DNA from: Flavilitoribacter sp020436695
Lineage (GTDB): Bacteria; Bacteroidota; Bacteroidia; Chitinophagales; Saprospiraceae
Direction of reading: 5' to 3'
Assembly (NCBI GenBank): GCA_041392665.1
Contig: JAWKLQ010000031.1
Location: forward strand, 62,001-126,000
DNA length: 64,000 bases
Shown here: piece by piece, positions 1-9,275 of the stretch
Numbering within the stretch: the stretch's first letter is position 1
Layout of the letters: the number at the start of each line of letters is the position of its first letter
Notes under the pieces: generated by a model
Databases searched by the model: none
Told to the model about the DNA's origin: nothing
Seen by the model: the letters and a program-made list of their open reading frames with translations, nothing else
Translations under genes and position numbers: made by a program

Positions 1-1
1 C

Positions 2-1126
2 AACATTTCTATCCTGCATAACAATACGTATTACCTGAAAATATACCGCAAGTTGGACCAGGCCATTAATTCCGACCAGGAGATGATTCGATTCCTGAGT
101 GAGCAGCAGGGATTCCCTCATATTCCGCAAATGGTGGGAGGTATTGAATTATTAATGGATAAAGGCCCCATTGTATTGGGTACCCTGCAAAATGCCGTTG
201 AACACCAGGGAGAAACCTGGATGTACCTGCTGGATGATCTGAAGCGCTATTACGAAAGTATCCAACTCAACACTCCGACTGCTTTCGGTCCAATGGGCAA
301 CGACGGAGCAACCGACCTGCCCTTTTCTCGTATCCTTCCCGATAAAGAGATCAAGGCCCGCATCAGCACCATCACCGTGGAGCATGTGCGACTGCTTGGA
401 GAGCGGGTAGCTGAACTGCATCTGGCGCTGGCAGCAGATAAAAACGATCCGGACTTCGCACCGGAAGAATTCTCACTGCATTATCAGCGTTCTTTATTTT
501 CTTCCTTCCAGTCATTGGTACGTAAGGCCTTTCAATCGCTGGAACGCCATCTTAAAAAACTGCCGGAAGAACTGCTGCCGGAAGTAGCGTACATAAAGCC
601 GCTGAAACAGGAAATCCTCAACACCCTGAAACAGGTCTATCAGGGAAAAATGGATGTGGTGAAGATCCGCACCCATGGCGATCTGTTGTTGACGCAAGTG
701 TTGTTTACGGGACGTGATTTCGTTTTTGTCGATTTTGAAGGGGATCCCACCCAACGCTACAGTGAAAGACGGCTTAAGCGTTCTCCGCTGCGGGATGTGG
801 CTACCATGATCCGGTCTTTTCACTACGTAGCTTATGAAGGACTCTTTAATAACAATCAGATCCGTAATGAAGAGAAAAAGCTCTTACGTCCCTGGGCCGA
901 TAAATGGTTTCAGTATATGAGCCGGGTATTTCTGAAAGCTTACCTGTCGAAAGTAAAGGGGACGGCCTTTGTGCCGGATCATCCGGAAGACCTGGATCGG
1001 ATATTGGATGTATTCTTGCTGGAACAGGTCATCACAGAACTGGAACATGAACTCAAAGCGCCATACAAGCGTCTATGGGTGCCGCTGAGCGGAATCAGGA
1101 ACGTGATGCAGCGATACGTAGATTAG
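2..1126 (+). CDS. Maltokinase (C-terminal part, cut by window edge)
   Basis: This is the C-terminal part of a maltokinase, which phosphorylates maltose to maltose-1-phosphate with ATP in the trehalose-to-glycogen (GlgE) route; in Bacteroidota it is often fused behind trehalose synthase. The reading frame is open from base 2, and the residues before the first possible start (a TTG at 53) fit the family (a YYLKIYRK stretch), so the true start lies left of the window. Visible motifs are the kinase catalytic loop THGDLLLTQVL, the metal-binding VDFEGDP and the family signature SPLRDVATMIRSF. The loop is slightly unusual: family members commonly read HGDxHLGQVL, and here the second His and the Gly are Leu and Thr. 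It converges with the symporter gene downstream. Whether a trehalose synthase domain precedes it cannot be seen. Confidence 0.85.
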   Translation, partial: NISILHNNTYYLKIYRKLDQAINSDQEMIRFLSEQQGFPHIPQMVGGIELLMDKGPIVLGTLQNAVEHQGETWMYLLDDLKRYYESIQLNTPTAFGPMGNDGATDLPFSRILPDKEIKARISTITVEHVRLLGERVAELHLALAADKNDPDFAPEEFSLHYQRSLFSSFQSLVRKAFQSLERHLKKLPEELLPEVAYIKPLKQEILNTLKQVYQGKMDVVKIRTHGDLLLTQVLFTGRDFVFVDFEGDPTQRYSERRLKRSPLRDVATMIRSFHYVAYEGLFNNNQIRNEEKKLLRPWADKWFQYMSRVFLKAYLSKVKGTAFVPDHPEDLDRILDVFLLEQVITELEHELKAPYKRLWVPLSGIRNVMQRYVD

Positions 1127-1130
1127 AAGG

Positions 1131-1168
1131 AATAATGCTACCCGGGCTTTAGTCCTGTTTGCATTATT
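1131..1168. terminator. Hairpin between convergent genes
   Basis: Eight-base arms AATAATGC (1131-1138) and GCATTATT (1161-1168) flank a 22-base loop between the convergent maltokinase and symporter genes. The right arm overlaps the symporter stop codon. There is no clear T-run, so a role as a bidirectional terminator is only inferred. Confidence 0.35.
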
Positions 1169-2702
1169 TTGAAACGCTTGTTTTTCCAAACACCAGATCC
1201 AGATGTTCTGCCTCCGGTTGACGGTGCCGGGTCCATCTACTCACCGCAATATAGATGAGCAAGGAAAGGATGAAGGCCGGGAATACTTCATGTACATTTT
1301 CCATACCGACTACGGAAAAGCGGATACCAAATCGCCAGACCACATTCACGATCATGCCTGCTATCATGGAGGCCAGCGCACCGATATCGGTCCCCCACTT
1401 GAAATATAAACCTCCGAAAATGGTAGGGAAGAAGCTGGCCGCAAATACAGAACCGGCAAACGAAGACATCTCCACCACACCCGCTGGAGGGTTTAGGGTG
1501 AAGAGATAGACCACCACGCAGTAAGCGATCATACTGAACTTGGTATTAACTACGGTGGTATGGTCCGACATGGGGCGCCACATCTGCCAGATATCTTTCA
1601 CTATGCTGGTGCCGGCGATCAGCGTTACCGACGCCAATGAAGACATGCCGGCCGCAAACAATCCCATCATGGAAATACCGGTAAGTAGGGGATTGTCGAA
1701 TATTTTGAACATCATGCCCACTACCTCATCGGAATCTTTCATCAGGTCTACTGCTTGTTCCTGGCTTACCATGGCGTGTACCAGTGCGCCCACAGACATG
1801 ACGGCCAACAGGGATAACCCCAGGAAAACCGGCGTCCAGATCATAGCGAAGCGCATGTCTTTTTTATTTTTAATGGAGTAGAAGCGGATGATCAGTTTGG
1901 GATCGGAGATCTGTTTCATGCCAATGGAAAAACCGATCGCCAGGATGTAGGCGAAGCTGGTGGTCTTCCCGAATTCGAACAGGTCGTTGCCCAGTGGCTG
2001 ACCGTTAGGACCGGGATGCGTCAGATCGGTGAGCCTTTCCATCATCGGAGTCCACCCACCCACATAAGCAAAAGGAATGATCACCATGATGGCTGCAACG
2101 ATCAGCATCAGAATACCCTGTACCGCATCGGTCCACATCACGCCGTACATGCCGCCGATAACGGTGTAGGCGCAGGTGAAGAAGATCAGAAAAAAGGCCC
2201 CCATCCAGTAAGGCATATCGAGTACTACGCTGAGCAGATTCGCGCCTCCCTTGGCAATACCGGTCATATACCAAAGAGTGGCAAAGAGGATGATCACTGA
2301 AGAAAGTACCCTGATTACCTGCGACAGATCACTTTGGTAGCGCAAATGAAAGTAATCCGGAACGGTGACCGACTTCAGGCGTATGGACTGTGCCCGCATT
2401 TTCGGCCCCAGCAACAGCCAACTGATCATGCAGAATAACACCCAGATAAGCCCGACGTACACCCAGGAAAAGCCAAAGCGGAAGGATTCTCCGGCCTGAC
2501 CGATGTAAGTGCTGGTACTGATAAAGGTGGAAAAAAAGGCCAGAGAAACTACCCAGCCGGGAATTTTGCGTTCCGCCAGATAGTAGGCATTCACATTGCG
2601 CACCGCGATCTTGCGGAACCAGTGGTTCAGATACAGAATAACGCCCACGTAAACGGCAATACAAAGTAAAGTGCTCCCGTGATGTTGCAGGTATTCGGTC
2701 AT
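1164..2702 (-). CDS. Sodium:solute symporter (SSS family)
   Basis: An inner-membrane secondary transporter of the solute:sodium symporter family, which couples substrate uptake to sodium entry. About 512 residues with some 13 hydrophobic segments; the family's early stretch is visible (AYYLAERKIPGW, then FFSTFISTSTYIGQAGE) and so is the central IGGMYGVMWTDAVQGILM. I start at the ATG at 2702 (MTEYLQHHG); the frame also has an ATG at 2750, which would add 16 poorly hydrophobic residues. It is last in a minus-strand series: acyl-CoA ligase, a 34-residue membrane peptide, then this gene. The substrate cannot be read from sequence; an organic acid is plausible because the first gene resembles malonyl-CoA synthetase, but that is inference. 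Confidence 0.85.
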   Translation of the reverse strand: MTEYLQHHGSTLLCIAVYVGVILYLNHWFRKIAVRNVNAYYLAERKIPGWVVSLAFFSTFISTSTYIGQAGESFRFGFSWVYVGLIWVLFCMISWLLLGPKMRAQSIRLKSVTVPDYFHLRYQSDLSQVIRVLSSVIILFATLWYMTGIAKGGANLLSVVLDMPYWMGAFFLIFFTCAYTVIGGMYGVMWTDAVQGILMLIVAAIMVIIPFAYVGGWTPMMERLTDLTHPGPNGQPLGNDLFEFGKTTSFAYILAIGFSIGMKQISDPKLIIRFYSIKNKKDMRFAMIWTPVFLGLSLLAVMSVGALVHAMVSQEQAVDLMKDSDEVVGMMFKIFDNPLLTGISMMGLFAAGMSSLASVTLIAGTSIVKDIWQMWRPMSDHTTVVNTKFSMIAYCVVVYLFTLNPPAGVVEMSSFAGSVFAASFFPTIFGGLYFKWGTDIGALASMIAGMIVNVVWRFGIRFSVVGMENVHEVFPAFILSLLIYIAVSRWTRHRQPEAEHLDLVFGKTSVSK

Positions 2703-2771
2703 GTTGTTGCTTGGTATGACTGATAAGTGATCATTGATGAGCACAATCAATCATCGATCATTATTTATCTC

Positions 2772-2876
2772 TTATCCATCCTGTTCTTTCTCTCCCATGT
2801 CGATCCGGATGCGGTAAACCAGAAAGGCATTGACAATCAAAATCAGTAAGGTAAACCAATAGGGAAATAGGATCAT
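2772..2876 (-). CDS. 34-residue single-span membrane peptide next to the symporter
   Basis: A small ORF of 34 codons plus TAA, ATG at 2876. The product begins MILFPYWFTLLILIVNAFLV, one transmembrane helix, followed by a charged tail (YRIRIDMGEKEQDG). It sits 31 bases after the acyl-CoA ligase stop and 69 bases before the symporter start, on the same strand. Short one-helix proteins beside SSS-family transporters are a known arrangement (symporter small accessory proteins), and this fits by size, topology and position. It is short, so chance cannot be fully excluded, but start, helix, basic anchor and stop are all in place. Confidence 0.6.
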   Translation of the reverse strand: MILFPYWFTLLILIVNAFLVYRIRIDMGEKEQDG

Positions 2877-2907
2877 GCTGAGATTGTTGTGTGTTGAATA
2901 ACTACTT

Positions 2908-4401
2908 TTACTGTTCCTCAAACAACTGCACCACGGCCTTCTTGGTCACCTTGCCCATGGCATTACGCGGTAAAGCCGTCAGCCAAAGGTACCGCCGGGG
3001 AAGCCGATAGGCCGGCAAATAGGTTTTTAGCCAGTTTTTCAGTTCTTCCAGATCTACGGTAATGGTCGTGACCAGCGCTGCGCCGATGATCTCCCCCCAT
3101 TCCTCATCGGGAATGCCTACTACGGCACAATCATCGATTGCCTGGTGGCGGCGCAATACCTCCTCGATCTCCAGGGCCGATATTTTATACCCCCCGGATT
3201 TGATGATATCCACCGAATTCCGGCCAAGGATGCGATATCCTTTCTGAGCATCCAACTGCGCCATATCTCCGGTCCTGAACCAGCCGTCTTCGGTAAAGGA
3301 TTCGGCGGTCGCTCGGGGTTTATTCCAGTATTCCACAAAGACGGCCGGGCCTTTGATTTGTATCTCCCCGGGTTCTCCTTCTACTACCTCCCGGTCATCC
3401 TCGGTCCGGATCCTGAGTTCGACACCCGGTAGCGGCAAGCCGACGTGCCCCGGGTAACGCTCTTCGCGATAAGGATTGCTAAGGGCCATACCGATCTCCG
3501 TCATCCCGTAGCGTTCCAACAACCAGTGGCCGCTGATCTCATGCCAGCGCTCCATAACGGAGACGGGAAGGGCCGCAGAACCACTGACCATGAGCCGGAA
3601 ATCTTTTAATGTTCGCGAAATGGTTGTCTGTTCGGCTTCACTCAGGGTATCGAAATAGGCAATGAGTTTGTAGTAGATGGTGGGTACGGCCATAAACACA
3701 TTGATCTGCCCCTTTAGAAAAGCCTGGAATACGGCTTTGGCGGAAAAAGGAGTGATGAATTCGCAGGTAGCACCCGACCAGAGCGAGCAGTTCACCACAT
3801 TGATGATACCGTGGGTATGATGCAAAGGCAATACGCAGAGGATGTGATCATTGTCCGTCCATTCCCAGAAGTGTTGTAAAACACCCACCTGAGAACGAAT
3901 ATTGTTGAGGGTGCTCACCACGCCTTTCGGCTGGTTGGTAGTGCCACTGGTGTAGAGGATCATCGCTTTTCTATCGGCCTGGAGTTCAGGTAGTGGTTGC
4001 TTCATGGCGATGCGCTTCGGCATTTCCTCCAACTGCAAAAAACGGATGTTGAGCGATTCCGCCAGCGGCCGGATGGTGCCAGTATACTCCTCCGTAGTCA
4101 CAACGATCTCTACCTGAGCGTCGCTCAGTGTATATTGTAAAGCGGGTAGGGGATGATCGGTACAGAGTGGAACCGCAATACCGCCGGCCAGCCAGATGCC
4201 CCATTGCACCCGCACATAATCGAATCCGGATGAGATCATGTAGGCCACCCGTGTTTCTTTCAGATCAGGTTCATTTTGCAACAGGTAATGAGCAAAGGCC
4301 TGAGCTGATCCCAGTAGTTGTTCATAAGTATAACTCCCGGTGGTATCGATCACGGCAGTTTTAACGGCGTGTTGCCGGGCCGTAGAAACAAATGGTAGCA
4401 T
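2908..4401 (-). CDS. Acyl-CoA ligase, malonyl-CoA synthetase-like
   Basis: An adenylate-forming enzyme (ANL superfamily) that activates a carboxylic acid with ATP and joins it to coenzyme A; 497 residues, the usual length. The phosphate-binding loop is ILYTSGTTNQPKGVV (about residues 148-162); next come LERYGMTEIGMALSNP, the DGWFRTGD hinge region, and the C-terminal lysine segment PRNAMGKVTKK. The YGMTEIGMALSNP stretch with a following LPGVELRIR closely resembles malonate-CoA ligases (MatB/ACSF3), so malonate is the best guess; methylmalonate or another short acid is possible. It is the first gene of a minus-strand series with a small membrane peptide and an SSS symporter, suggesting uptake and activation of an organic acid. 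Start: ATG at 4401. Confidence 0.85.
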   Translation of the reverse strand: MLPFVSTARQHAVKTAVIDTTGSYTYEQLLGSAQAFAHYLLQNEPDLKETRVAYMISSGFDYVRVQWGIWLAGGIAVPLCTDHPLPALQYTLSDAQVEIVVTTEEYTGTIRPLAESLNIRFLQLEEMPKRIAMKQPLPELQADRKAMILYTSGTTNQPKGVVSTLNNIRSQVGVLQHFWEWTDNDHILCVLPLHHTHGIINVVNCSLWSGATCEFITPFSAKAVFQAFLKGQINVFMAVPTIYYKLIAYFDTLSEAEQTTISRTLKDFRLMVSGSAALPVSVMERWHEISGHWLLERYGMTEIGMALSNPYREERYPGHVGLPLPGVELRIRTEDDREVVEGEPGEIQIKGPAVFVEYWNKPRATAESFTEDGWFRTGDMAQLDAQKGYRILGRNSVDIIKSGGYKISALEIEEVLRRHQAIDDCAVVGIPDEEWGEIIGAALVTTITVDLEELKNWLKTYLPAYRLPRRYLWLTALPRNAMGKVTKKAVVQLFEEQ

Positions 4402-4667
4402 AAGATCGAAGGTATTTGGAAGGCGAAGATAAAAACTGTTGGAAGAAAGAATTATCCGGAAGATTGCAAATTTAATCCGGATGCATTACCGCCGTTAAAG
4501 TGATCATCTCATAATCGTTGTACTTTGCTTACATTTTTAATAAATGTTATCTTTCGAATCATTACCCTACTGACTCGCATTATCGTCGGGTGATCAGTTT
4601 GCGCAGTAGTACATAGTACATATCATCTATATATCCACGTTCACTTAAAATTCGAAAAACCATACAC

Positions 4668-5546
4668 ATGAAAAAGATCAAACTATCCCAAGAGGTTTTT
4701 GACCTGTACGACAAGTACGCTCACAACAAACTGGACCGCCGTGAATTCGTTGAGCGGATCAAGGTATATGCCGTGGGTGGACTGACCGTTTCGGCTATTC
4801 TGGAATACCTGTTGCCCAATTACGAAGATAAGCAGCAGATACGTGCCGACGATGATCGCCTCAAGATGGAAACCATCGAATATGATTCACCCAAAGGTGG
4901 AGGGAAGATCAAGGGTCAGTTGTCCCGTCCGATGAACAATGTGGAAAAGCTACCGGGCATTGTAGTGGTCCATGAAAATCGGGGGCTCAACCCCCATATC
5001 GCGGATGTGGCCCGTAGAGGCGCATTGGCCGGATTCATAACGCTGGCACCGGATGCACTTACGCCGTTGGGAGGCTATCCCGGAAACGATGACGACGGCC
5101 GAACCCTGCAGAGCAAGCGCGATCGCAATGAAATGCTGGAAGATTTTATCGCCGCTTTCGAATACCTGAAAGATCACCCGGAATGTACCGGGAAGGTGGG
5201 CGTAGTAGGCTTTTGTTTCGGCGGTTGGATCTCCAATATGATGGCCGTGAAAGTGCCCGAACTCATGGCGGCAGTACCATTTTACGGCAGTCAGCCGGCT
5301 GCGGAGGAAGTACCGAATATCAATGCGCCCCTGTTGCTCCATTTTGCCGGGAACGATAGCCGGGTTAATGCCGGCTGGCCGGATTATGCCAAGGCTTTAC
5401 AGGAAAATAACAAAGAGTACAGTGCTCATCTGTACCCAAACGTCAATCACGGTTTTCACAATGATACAACTCCTCGTTATGATTGGGATGCCGCCAATCT
5501 CGCCTGGGATCGGACGATCACTTTCTTTAGTCAAAAGCTGAAGTAA
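4668..5546 (+). CDS. Dienelactone hydrolase family protein, probably Tat-exported
   Basis: An alpha/beta-hydrolase of the dienelactone hydrolase family, 292 residues. The nucleophile motif is GFCFGG with Cys183; Asp230 (in HFAGNDSR) and His261 (in NVNHGFHN) complete the Cys-Asp-His triad. Residues 1-60 form an extra N-terminal segment with DRREFVER followed by a hydrophobic stretch (VYAVGGLTVSAIL), which resembles a twin-arginine signal, as in the YghX-like branch of the family. Function is therefore likely periplasmic hydrolysis of an ester or lactone; the substrate is unknown. It stands alone, divergent from the ligase operon (266-base gap) and upstream of a broken GH3 gene. Start: ATG at 4668. 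Confidence 0.85.
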   Translation: MKKIKLSQEVFDLYDKYAHNKLDRREFVERIKVYAVGGLTVSAILEYLLPNYEDKQQIRADDDRLKMETIEYDSPKGGGKIKGQLSRPMNNVEKLPGIVVVHENRGLNPHIADVARRGALAGFITLAPDALTPLGGYPGNDDDGRTLQSKRDRNEMLEDFIAAFEYLKDHPECTGKVGVVGFCFGGWISNMMAVKVPELMAAVPFYGSQPAAEEVPNINAPLLLHFAGNDSRVNAGWPDYAKALQENNKEYSAHLYPNVNHGFHNDTTPRYDWDAANLAWDRTITFFSQKLK

Positions 5547-5582
5547 ACAGGAAAACGATTTACTAACTTCATACGAAAGACC

Positions 5583-6278
5583 ATGAAACCTTTATTCAAG
5601 TTACTGGCCTCTCTGGGGATGATATTGCTTTTGGGTAATGGTTATGCCCAAACCTGCAAATTCCCCTTTCAAAACCCCGATCTAAGGCATAGCCGCCACC
5701 TGGGATACTGATCTGATGCAAAGGGTAGGGGGTGCCATCTCCACCGAAGGCCGGGCCAAGTACAATGTTTCGGTAGCCAACGGCTTTCGCGGGCGTTATC
5801 AGGGGCTTACTTTCTGGACGCCCGTCATGTCATGAAAGACAGAACGTACAAATACATGGCCAAAGAACCGCTATTCCCTTTTGGTTTCGGTCTGAGCTAC
5901 AGCAACTTCGCCTACAGCGACCTGAAACTGAATGCGGCTGAAGTGGAAAAGGGAACACCGGTAACAGTAACGGTGACGGTTACCAATATGGGGCCGTACC
6001 GTGCTGATGAGGTAGTACAATTGTATGTGCACGACGAACAGGCATCGGTGCCGGTTCCAAACTACGATCTGAAAGGCTTCCGACGGATCACTCTCTGGCC
6101 GGGAGCCAGTGAAACACTCCGCTTTGAGGTCATACCCAAGATGATGGAGATGATCAATAATGATGGAGAAGGAGTGATCGAATCGGGGGCTTTTAAGGTA
6201 TTTGTTGGTGGCGCATTGCCCGGAGCGCGTAGCCGGAGTCTTGGTGCTGGGAAGTTTTGGAGGTTACTTTTAATGTGA
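5583..6278 (+). pseudogene. GH3 beta-glucosidase remnant with internal deletions
   Basis: Both ends of a family 3 glycoside hydrolase are present, but most of the middle is missing. From the ATG at 5583 there is a signal peptide (MKPLFKLLASLGMILLLGNG) and FPFQNPDL, the usual start of the mature enzyme. The frame then jumps to AATWDTDLMQRVGGAIS and GRYQGLTFWTP, family stretches normally far apart. A stop follows, and from about 5820 another frame gives RTYKYMAKEPLFPFGFGLSY and a C-terminal fibronectin-III-like domain to 6278. About 700 bases remain of a gene normally above 2 kb, and the catalytic aspartate region is gone. At least two deletions plus frame changes make it non-functional. The conserved ends argue for fairly recent loss; a collapsed assembly is the alternative. 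Confidence 0.85.
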
Positions 6279-6321
6279 GATAATTGGGGGGCTATTTGGC
6301 CTGATATCGACGGCTAAAAAC

Positions 6322-6365
6322 AAATTGCGGCTTGTTGCTTTAATGTTTGCAACAAGCCGCAATTT
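6322..6365 (-). terminator. Perfect 17-bp hairpin after the M23 gene
   Basis: Arms 6322-6338 and 6349-6365 pair perfectly over 17 bases around a 10-base loop. Read on the minus strand, the hairpin lies 24 bases after the M23 peptidase stop and is followed by TTTTT (6320-6316), a good intrinsic terminator. It may also stop read-through from the broken GH3 gene. Confidence 0.8.
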
Positions 6366-6389
6366 ATTCATACACAATGAAACCTTTTC

Positions 6390-7754
6390 TTAAGGCTGCC
6401 CAACCACTTCCTCCGGAGCTTCAGCCGTACTATCTTCAGCGGTCACTTCTACCGGTTCAATATTTTCCATCATCAGTAAGTATCCATCCTTCAGTTCATT
6501 AAAGGATGGCATCAGGTTGTCCGGTAGCGGATCAGCGGGCGGGAAAGTAAGCCGCAGATGGTTAACCTGCTGGCCGTTCTTCCAGAAACGGAAACAAACG
6601 TGTGGGCCGGTCGCCAGACCGGTAGATCCTACATAACCGATCACCTGCCCCTGCTGTACGTGTACGCCGGGGCGAATGCCCTTGGCAAAGCTTTGCATGT
6701 GCAGATATTGGGTCTCGTAGGTCTTATCGTGACGGATCTTCACAAAGTTTCCGTTGCCTTTGGTATAGCTGGCCTGCTCCACCACCCCGTTGCCCACAGC
6801 CATGATCTCCGTACCGTATGGCGCAGCATAATCCGTACCCAGGTGAGGACGACGGTATTTTAAAATGGGATGCAGGCGATTTAGATTGTAATAGGAGGAT
6901 ATCCGTGAGGCACGCACCGGGGCCTTCAGAAAAGAACCTTTCATGGGTTGTCCCTTCAGATCGTAGTAGCCGGTATTATCTTCACCATCGGAGTAATAGA
7001 TCGCGTAATATTCGTTTTCGCCGGTTTTGTAATAAGCGGCTTTTACTTTGCCTACCCCTACTTCTTCTCCTTCGATGAAATTCTGCTCGTATACCAGCTT
7101 GAATTCATCTCCTGCCTGCAGACGGGTGAAATCCAGGCTCCACTGCAGAGCATCCTCCATCCGGTCAGCCAGCATGGCGCTCAGTCCCTGATCCGACATG
7201 GTCTTCCAGAGTGAGCCGCCTTCGGGAATGCGACCGGTAGCGGTGTGTACTTCCGTATCGATCTGACGCTCGATCTTTTCTACCTTCAGGTCCTGGAGGT
7301 GGAAAACGATGTATTCGTAAGCATTGGGCTCGTAGATGAAATATTCGGCCCTCTGCGTACTATCTTTGGTAAGCACTGTATATGGTTTGCCTGCCTGAAA
7401 ACGACGCACATCAAACACTCCTTTAGCGTTCTGTACGAGTTTTTCAATAGAAGGATAGTCCAGGTTGTATTTCAGAAGAATATCTCCGAGGAAAGTCCCG
7501 TTCCGGATCTGATTTTCGAACACCTGGAAAGTATCCAGCGCAAAGCCATAGCGTTCGTTAGGCACCGTTATGGGTAAAGCGTGTAGTTCGGCCAGTGTTT
7601 TTACTACGGGCGTGTGTTCGGAGGTCAATAATTTCGGTACCCCGAAATAAAAGCCGGCCGCCAGGGTAAGCCCTACGAGGGAAAAGATGTATCCTCTGAA
7701 CAACTGCTTTTTTGTTAGGCGGCGGAATGTATTGCGAATCGATGGTAGCTCCAC
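6390..7754 (-). CDS. M23 family metallopeptidase, membrane-anchored
   Basis: A probable peptidoglycan endopeptidase of the LytM/M23 type, 454 residues. An N-terminal membrane anchor (about residues 20-42) is followed by a long OapA-like spacer and a C-terminal M23 domain. The first zinc motif is HLGTDYAAPYG (near residue 305) and the LHM motif is TQYLHMQSF. The last motif reads GPHVCFRFW instead of the usual GPHLHFE, so the second His, normally a zinc ligand, is Cys; Cys can bind zinc, and I recall this variant in other Bacteroidota members. The start is a GTG at 7754; no other standard start lies between it and an in-frame TAG. It is divergent from purM and ends at a strong hairpin. Confidence 0.87.
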   Translation of the reverse strand: MELPSIRNTFRRLTKKQLFRGYIFSLVGLTLAAGFYFGVPKLLTSEHTPVVKTLAELHALPITVPNERYGFALDTFQVFENQIRNGTFLGDILLKYNLDYPSIEKLVQNAKGVFDVRRFQAGKPYTVLTKDSTQRAEYFIYEPNAYEYIVFHLQDLKVEKIERQIDTEVHTATGRIPEGGSLWKTMSDQGLSAMLADRMEDALQWSLDFTRLQAGDEFKLVYEQNFIEGEEVGVGKVKAAYYKTGENEYYAIYYSDGEDNTGYYDLKGQPMKGSFLKAPVRASRISSYYNLNRLHPILKYRRPHLGTDYAAPYGTEIMAVGNGVVEQASYTKGNGNFVKIRHDKTYETQYLHMQSFAKGIRPGVHVQQGQVIGYVGSTGLATGPHVCFRFWKNGQQVNHLRLTFPPADPLPDNLMPSFNELKDGYLLMMENIEPVEVTAEDSTAEAPEEVVGQP

Positions 7755-7997
7755 TATTCTACTAATTTGGTTTAACCAATTCTAATGCTGAGCATACGTG
7801 CTCAAAATATGTCCAACGGGAAAGTATAAATAGATTTATGGTCTTGATACTTAAGGGATTATGGATGAAATAAACAAAATGACCTTTTACTATGAAATTT
7901 TTAATAAAACGGGGTATATCTATCAGATTTCTTACAAGACCAGCGCAAATATAATTGTCGGATCGGAATAGACCAATTATTTTACTCGATTCTTTCC

Positions 7998-8005
7998 TAT
8001 TTTTG
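7998..8005 (+). promoter_or_regulatory. Bacteroidota -7 promoter box before purM
   Basis: TATTTTTG matches the TAnnTTTG consensus of the Bacteroidota housekeeping sigma factor. It ends 19 bases before the ATG at 8025, a sensible leader length, which supports starting purM at 8025 rather than at the TTG at 8019. Confidence 0.55.
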
Positions 8006-8024
8006 CGCAAACAATCGCTTGGGC

Positions 8025-9200
8025 ATGGATGAAAAAATGAAATATGATCTGCGTGGAGTCTCCGCCACAAAAGACGAAGTACACGCAGCAATCAAGGGAC
8101 TGGACAAGGGCCTGTACCCAAAAGCGTTCTGTAAGATCATCCCCGACGCAGTGGGGGGAGACCCGGCTTACTGCAACATTATGCATGCTGATACGGCCGG
8201 TACAAAGACGAGCCTGGCGTATCTTTATTGGAAAGAGACCGGAGATCTCTCCGTCTGGAAAGGCATCGCCCAGGATGCGCTGGTGATGAACCTCGACGAC
8301 ATGGCCTGTGTGGGTTGTTATCAGGATATCGTCATTTCTTCCACCATTGGTCGCAATAAGAATCTGATCTCAGGCGACGTAATCGCCACCATCATCCAGG
8401 CAGCTGAAGACCTGGCTGCCCAACTGGGCGAAATGGGCATTCGGCTGCACATGGCCGGCGGAGAGACGGCAGATGTGGGAGACATTGTGCGTACCATCGA
8501 TGTGGGCTATACGGCTTTTGCCAGAATGCGCAGGGCAGACACCATCGTTAATAACATCCGTCCGGGAGATGTCATCGTGGGCATGGCCTCTTATGGACAG
8601 GCTACCTATGAAGATGCTTATAACGGCGGCATGGGAAGCAACGGGCTGACTTCCGCACGCCACGATGTATTGGCCAAGGCTTATGCCGGTAAATACCCCG
8701 ACAGTTTTGATCCGAATACCCCGGATGCAGTTATTTTTACCGGAAGTAAAAAACTCACTGATAAAGTTGAAATTCCCGGCTACGGCGGTGTGGATGTGGG
8801 GAAACTGATCCTATCTCCGACCCGGACCTTCCTGCCGGTATTGCGTCCGCTCATCGAGGATCACCGGGATAAAATACATGGTATCATTCACTGTACCGGA
8901 GGCGGTCAGACCAAAGTGCAGAAATTCATCGGCAATGTACGCGTGATCAAAGACCAGTTGTTTGATCTTCCGCCTCTATTTAAACTGATCCAGGAAGAAT
9001 CGGGTACCGGCTGGAAAGAAATGTACCAGGTATTTAATATGGGCAACCGGATGGAAGTATATCTTGCTCCGGAACATGCCGATCTGGTGCTCGGACAGGC
9101 CCGTGAGTTCGGGATAGATGCCCAGATCGTCGGCCGGGTGGAAAGAGCTGAAAAACCGGAGGTGCGCATTGAGTCGCCATTCGGGATTTTTGAATATTAG
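8025..9200 (+). CDS. purM: Phosphoribosylformylglycinamidine cyclo-ligase
   Basis: AIR synthase, the fifth step of purine synthesis: closes FGAM to aminoimidazole ribotide using ATP in the cytoplasm. About 391 residues, the longer Bacteroidota form. Visible family stretches are YDLRGVSATKDEVHAAI at the N-terminus, IMHADTAGTKTSLAYLYWKE, KGIAQDALVMNLDDMACVG, HMAGGETADVGD, GMGSNGLTSARHD and the late IHCTGGGQTK. The ATG at 8025 is preferred; ATG 8037 is also possible. A TAnnTTTG box lies just upstream. It is divergent from the M23 gene and is not clustered with other purine genes here; purU is 28 kb away. Confidence 0.9.
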   Translation: MDEKMKYDLRGVSATKDEVHAAIKGLDKGLYPKAFCKIIPDAVGGDPAYCNIMHADTAGTKTSLAYLYWKETGDLSVWKGIAQDALVMNLDDMACVGCYQDIVISSTIGRNKNLISGDVIATIIQAAEDLAAQLGEMGIRLHMAGGETADVGDIVRTIDVGYTAFARMRRADTIVNNIRPGDVIVGMASYGQATYEDAYNGGMGSNGLTSARHDVLAKAYAGKYPDSFDPNTPDAVIFTGSKKLTDKVEIPGYGGVDVGKLILSPTRTFLPVLRPLIEDHRDKIHGIIHCTGGGQTKVQKFIGNVRVIKDQLFDLPPLFKLIQEESGTGWKEMYQVFNMGNRMEVYLAPEHADLVLGQAREFGIDAQIVGRVERAEKPEVRIESPFGIFEY

Positions 9201-9275
9201 TCGTGAACGTTATTTGGTAAGTCTATCGACAAAATGGGGAGAGGCTTACAACTTGCGGCTGAAAGACTTACAACT

